NCBI RefSeq assembly: GCF_001931685.1
Contig: NZ_MOOY01000010.1
Coordinates: forward strand, 1 to 64,000
Source of the DNA: Pararhizobium arenae
Lineage (GTDB): Bacteria > Pseudomonadota > Alphaproteobacteria > Rhizobiales > Rhizobiaceae
Length of the DNA: 64,000 nucleotides
Direction of reading: 5' to 3'
Shown here: positions 62,130 to 64,000 of the stretch, in pieces
Layout of the letters: every line of letters begins with the position of its first letter
Numbering within the stretch: the stretch's first letter is position 1
Program-made: the position numbers and the translations under genes
Notes under the pieces: model-generated
What the model was told of the DNA's origin: nothing
Seen by the model: only the letters and a program-made list of their open reading frames with translations
Databases searched by the model: none

Positions 62130-62154
62130 AACAAGCAAGAACTTTGTTGGTTCC
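62130..62154 (-). promoter_or_regulatory. EcfG-type promoter of 72-residue protein
   Basis: GGAAC (62150-62154, minus strand), 16 bases, TGTT (62130-62133), 25 bases before the ATG. Confidence 0.63.
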
Positions 62155-62178
62155 GCGGCCATCGCACCCTCGAGAGCA

Positions 62179-62204
62179 GGAACAATTTAACAGAGAAGGA
62201 TGTT
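62179..62204 (+). promoter_or_regulatory. EcfG-type promoter of 57-residue membrane protein
   Basis: GGAAC (62179-62183), 17 bases, TGTT (62201-62204), 39 bases before the start. It is back to back with the promoter at 62130-62154. Confidence 0.62.
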
Positions 62205-62243
62205 TGGTCGTTTGAAACGGGAGCTGAGCAGGAGGCCAAGCAC

Positions 62244-62417
62244 ATGGATGATGATCGTACCCCGACCGGTTTGGCGCCTTCGGCAGATACGAAGGAAGAA
62301 AAGAAGCAGAAGGTTGTCATGGGACGGGGTACCGTGGCGTTCATTGGCGGTGTCGCAATCGTCGCATTCCTGCTCTATGCCTTCGTAGCGCTTTATGCAA
62401 TTTTCACGGCAGAATGA
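62244..62417 (+). CDS. Small membrane protein
   Basis: 57 residues from the ATG at 62244 (CAGGAGGCCAAGCAC). A hydrophilic head (MDDDRTPTGLAPSADTKEEK) and one C-terminal helix (VAFIGGVAIVAFLLYAFVAL). EcfG promoter upstream, hairpin downstream. Not recognised. Confidence 0.7.
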   Translation: MDDDRTPTGLAPSADTKEEKKQKVVMGRGTVAFIGGVAIVAFLLYAFVALYAIFTAE

Positions 62418-62442
62418 ACACGCCGTGATCTACGGCGTGTTC
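62415..62442 (+). terminator. Hairpin after 57-residue gene
   Basis: GAACACGCCGT/ACGGCGTGTTC, eleven-base perfect stem starting at the stop codon. No T run follows. Confidence 0.55.
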
Positions 62443-62537
62443 GAATGCGGGTGGATCAGAGGATTGGCTCACCCTGGTAACGGCAATCGCGGCACCTGAT
62501 ATGGGGTGGGTATTGCGACATCTTCATCTCCAGCTTG

Positions 62538-63041
62538 TTATCTTTGATCCGTGAGGTCATGCACTCGGATATTGTGCATGCGAAGCGTCCCGATCGTTCT
62601 TTGGGCAAACGTCTTCAGCGCGCCGGCGTTTCCGCTCTTTGCAAAGACGTCGAATAAGGCGACGGCCTCCTCGTGCGCGGTCATCTGGGTCGAAAGATAT
62701 GCTTGATCGAAATCCGCATCTCTTGCGGTTCGCAGCGCATCGAGCTGTTTCTTTCGCCGCTCGTCGAGTTCCGTCGGAATGGAAATTCCATCCGTTTTCG
62801 CGGCCTCTTCTAAGTCTGCGGACGCTCTCCCATGATCGCGAAGCATATCCTGGGCGAATGCGATCGCGTTGGCATCCTTGCCTTGTTCGACCGCCAACTC
62901 TGCGGCCTGTAGTTCGAATGCGTTCGAAATTGCTGCCTCCCGTGCAAAATCCTGGGGAGATGGACTTTGCTGTGCTGCGAGCGGTAGGGGCGCGAAGGCG
63001 ACGACCAATGCGGTGAAAATGCTTGTAAGGTTCTTCGACAT
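62538..63041 (-). CDS. DUF4142 periplasmic protein
   Basis: 167 residues from the ATG at 63041 (GGAGCTTTC). A signal peptide (MSKNLTSIFTALVVAFAPLP, cleavage after LAAQ) precedes a four-helix DUF4142 domain with FAREAAISNAFELQAAELAV, FAQDMLRDHGRASADL and QMTAHEEAVALFDVFA; the spaced His residues give it a ferritin-like look. Periplasmic, function unknown. An EcfG promoter lies upstream, consistent with the family being stress-induced in rhizobia. Confidence 0.9.
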   Translation of the reverse strand: MSKNLTSIFTALVVAFAPLPLAAQQSPSPQDFAREAAISNAFELQAAELAVEQGKDANAIAFAQDMLRDHGRASADLEEAAKTDGISIPTELDERRKKQLDALRTARDADFDQAYLSTQMTAHEEAVALFDVFAKSGNAGALKTFAQRTIGTLRMHNIRVHDLTDQR

Positions 63042-63074
63042 GAAAGCTCCGGCAAAACGTTGATGGCCGGCGCA

Positions 63075-63099
63075 AACAACAGAAACGGACCTATGTTCC
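63075..63099 (-). promoter_or_regulatory. EcfG-type promoter of DUF4142 gene
   Basis: GGAAC (63095-63099, minus strand), 16 bases, TGTT (63075-63078), 33 bases before the ATG. Confidence 0.63.
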
Positions 63100-63159
63100 C
63101 CGTGAGTGCCGGTATGACAACCCGCGGCGAAGCCGATCGCAGGGACCGAACGCGTAATC

Positions 63160-64000
63160 TCATGCCGTCTTGTCTTCATCGATCAAACGGGCTCCGCGCT
63201 GCCTGGTAAGATAACGCCAGATCCATTGGACACTGACCAGAATGCGCTTCTCGAAATTGACGAGCAGGTAGACATGCACGACGGCCCACAGCAGCCAGGC
63301 CAAGCGTCCCTTCAACGTCCACGTGCCAAAGTCAAAAATGGCCGCATTTCTGCCGATAACGGCGGTATTGCCGCGGTTCTTAAACCTAAAAGGCTGGGCG
63401 AATGGCTTTACGGACCGGATCTGGCGGCCCAGGTAAATGCCTTGTTGCTTGGCTACCTGCGCCAGTCCGGGAAGCGGTTTGTCATCGGTGTCCAGCGTCA
63501 AGGCAGTGTCGCCAAGCGCGTAGATATTCGAGAAACCGATGACGCGAAGAGTATTGTCGACAGGGATGCGTCCCATTCGGTCGCTTTCCAATCCCAACCA
63601 TGTCGCGGCCGGTGACGCCTTTACCCCGGCGCCCCAGACGACACATCCAGCGGGGGTGAAATCCTCACCGATCCTTACGCCATCCGCTGTAATTTCGGTG
63701 ACACGCTCCCCAGTTCTTACAGTCACGCCGATCTTGCACAGGTGGTCGACGGCGTAGGAAGACAGGTCGGTAGGGAAGGCCGCCAGAATGCGCGGGCCCG
63801 CTTCCACGAGGATGACCCGATGCTGCTCTTTCTTTAGATCCCGAAAATCCCGTTCAATCATAAAGCGCCCGAGTTCGGAAATTGCCCCAGCCATTTCCAC
63901 ACCCGTCGGTCCGCCCCCGATTACGATGCTCGTCAGAAAGGCTTCTTTTTCGGCAATGCTTTTGCTCGTTTCAGCTTTTTCGAAGGAGAGAAGAAGCCGT
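63160..64000 (-). CDS. ndh: Type II NADH dehydrogenase (NDH-2), partial (5' end beyond window)
   Basis: The C-terminal 279 residues are present and run off the right edge. IVIGGGPTGVEMAG is the NAD(P)H-binding Rossmann motif; VVWGAGVKASP and IYALGDTALTLD are the FAD-contacting segments; VAKQQGIYLGRQI and a C-terminal amphipathic region follow (LAWLLWAVVHVYLLVNF), which anchors NDH-2 to the membrane. It passes electrons from NADH to quinone without pumping protons. Confidence 0.92.
   Translation of the reverse strand, partial: RLLLSFEKAETSKSIAEKEAFLTSIVIGGGPTGVEMAGAISELGRFMIERDFRDLKKEQHRVILVEAGPRILAAFPTDLSSYAVDHLCKIGVTVRTGERVTEITADGVRIGEDFTPAGCVVWGAGVKASPAATWLGLESDRMGRIPVDNTLRVIGFSNIYALGDTALTLDTDDKPLPGLAQVAKQQGIYLGRQIRSVKPFAQPFRFKNRGNTAVIGRNAAIFDFGTWTLKGRLAWLLWAVVHVYLLVNFEKRILVSVQWIWRYLTRQRGARLIDEDKTA

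Noticed and set aside
1-64000. tRNA, rRNA and riboswitch genes
   Set aside because: I saw no cloverleaf, rRNA segment or known riboswitch core; a covariance-model scan could still find a missed one.

Overview
This window looks like rhizobial (Alphaproteobacteria, Hyphomicrobiales; Rhizobium/Agrobacterium-like) DNA. The reasons are a bacterial Ku gene, an HWE histidine kinase, three DUF6894 and two DUF892 stress proteins, a Tad-type surface protein, many c-di-GMP and hybrid-kinase genes, and many copies of the alphaproteobacterial EcfG promoter (GGAAC, 16-17 bases, then NGTT). There are no rRNA or tRNA genes and almost no core metabolism. The pseudogenes, an IS630-type element and paralogues of housekeeping genes (S21, an Mfd-like helicase) suggest an accessory region or secondary replicon. 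That last point is inference.

Layout. 1-7 kb: a partial Ku gene, a LigD remnant, a receiver plus HWE kinase pair, an Rmf-like protein, DUF6894, S21, a YihY/BrkB membrane protein and a Crp/Fnr regulator. 7-15 kb: a DUF2934-receiver fusion, a PAS-GAF-GAF hybrid kinase, small stress genes, DUF892, an IS630-type element and an RTX protein. 15-24 kb: a UvrD-like helicase, an esterase, DUF3072 with a stop at codon 5, DUF72 and the Mfd-like helicase. 24-39 kb: an EAL remnant, a BarA-like hybrid kinase divergent from a receiver-EAL/TadG pair, LysR next to a frameshifted sbtA, a CarH-type B12 regulator, a chemoreceptor, a Na+/H+ antiporter and a PAS-GGDEF-EAL protein. 39-48 kb: a candidate small RNA, a DUF1232 pseudogene, a second DUF892, small proteins, a zinc alcohol dehydrogenase operon and a CHASE4-like-GGDEF-EAL protein. 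48-58 kb: a coupled trio of small genes, a 2099-residue kinase with 11 tandem 92-residue HAMP units, and a second hybrid kinase in the same operon. 58-64 kb: a second candidate small RNA, a receiver protein, two convergent Crp/Fnr genes around DUF6894, several tiny stress proteins, DUF4142 and a partial type II NADH dehydrogenase.

How it fits together. I found 17 EcfG-type promoter matches by eye. They lie before Ku, the Mfd-like helicase, DUF6894, DUF2934-receiver, a hybrid kinase, DUF72, DUF892, an alcohol dehydrogenase, DUF4142 and several proteins of 33-105 residues. The window therefore reads as a general-stress-response island that couples DNA repair, envelope or small membrane proteins and signalling. 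No ecfG, phyR or nepR is present, so the sigma factor would act in trans. Two of the promoters precede no protein gene. Each is followed about 74 nt later by an intrinsic terminator, and the two terminators share the same GGGCGCTTCT stem arm. I propose these as a pair of related stress-induced small RNAs, the most novel signal here.
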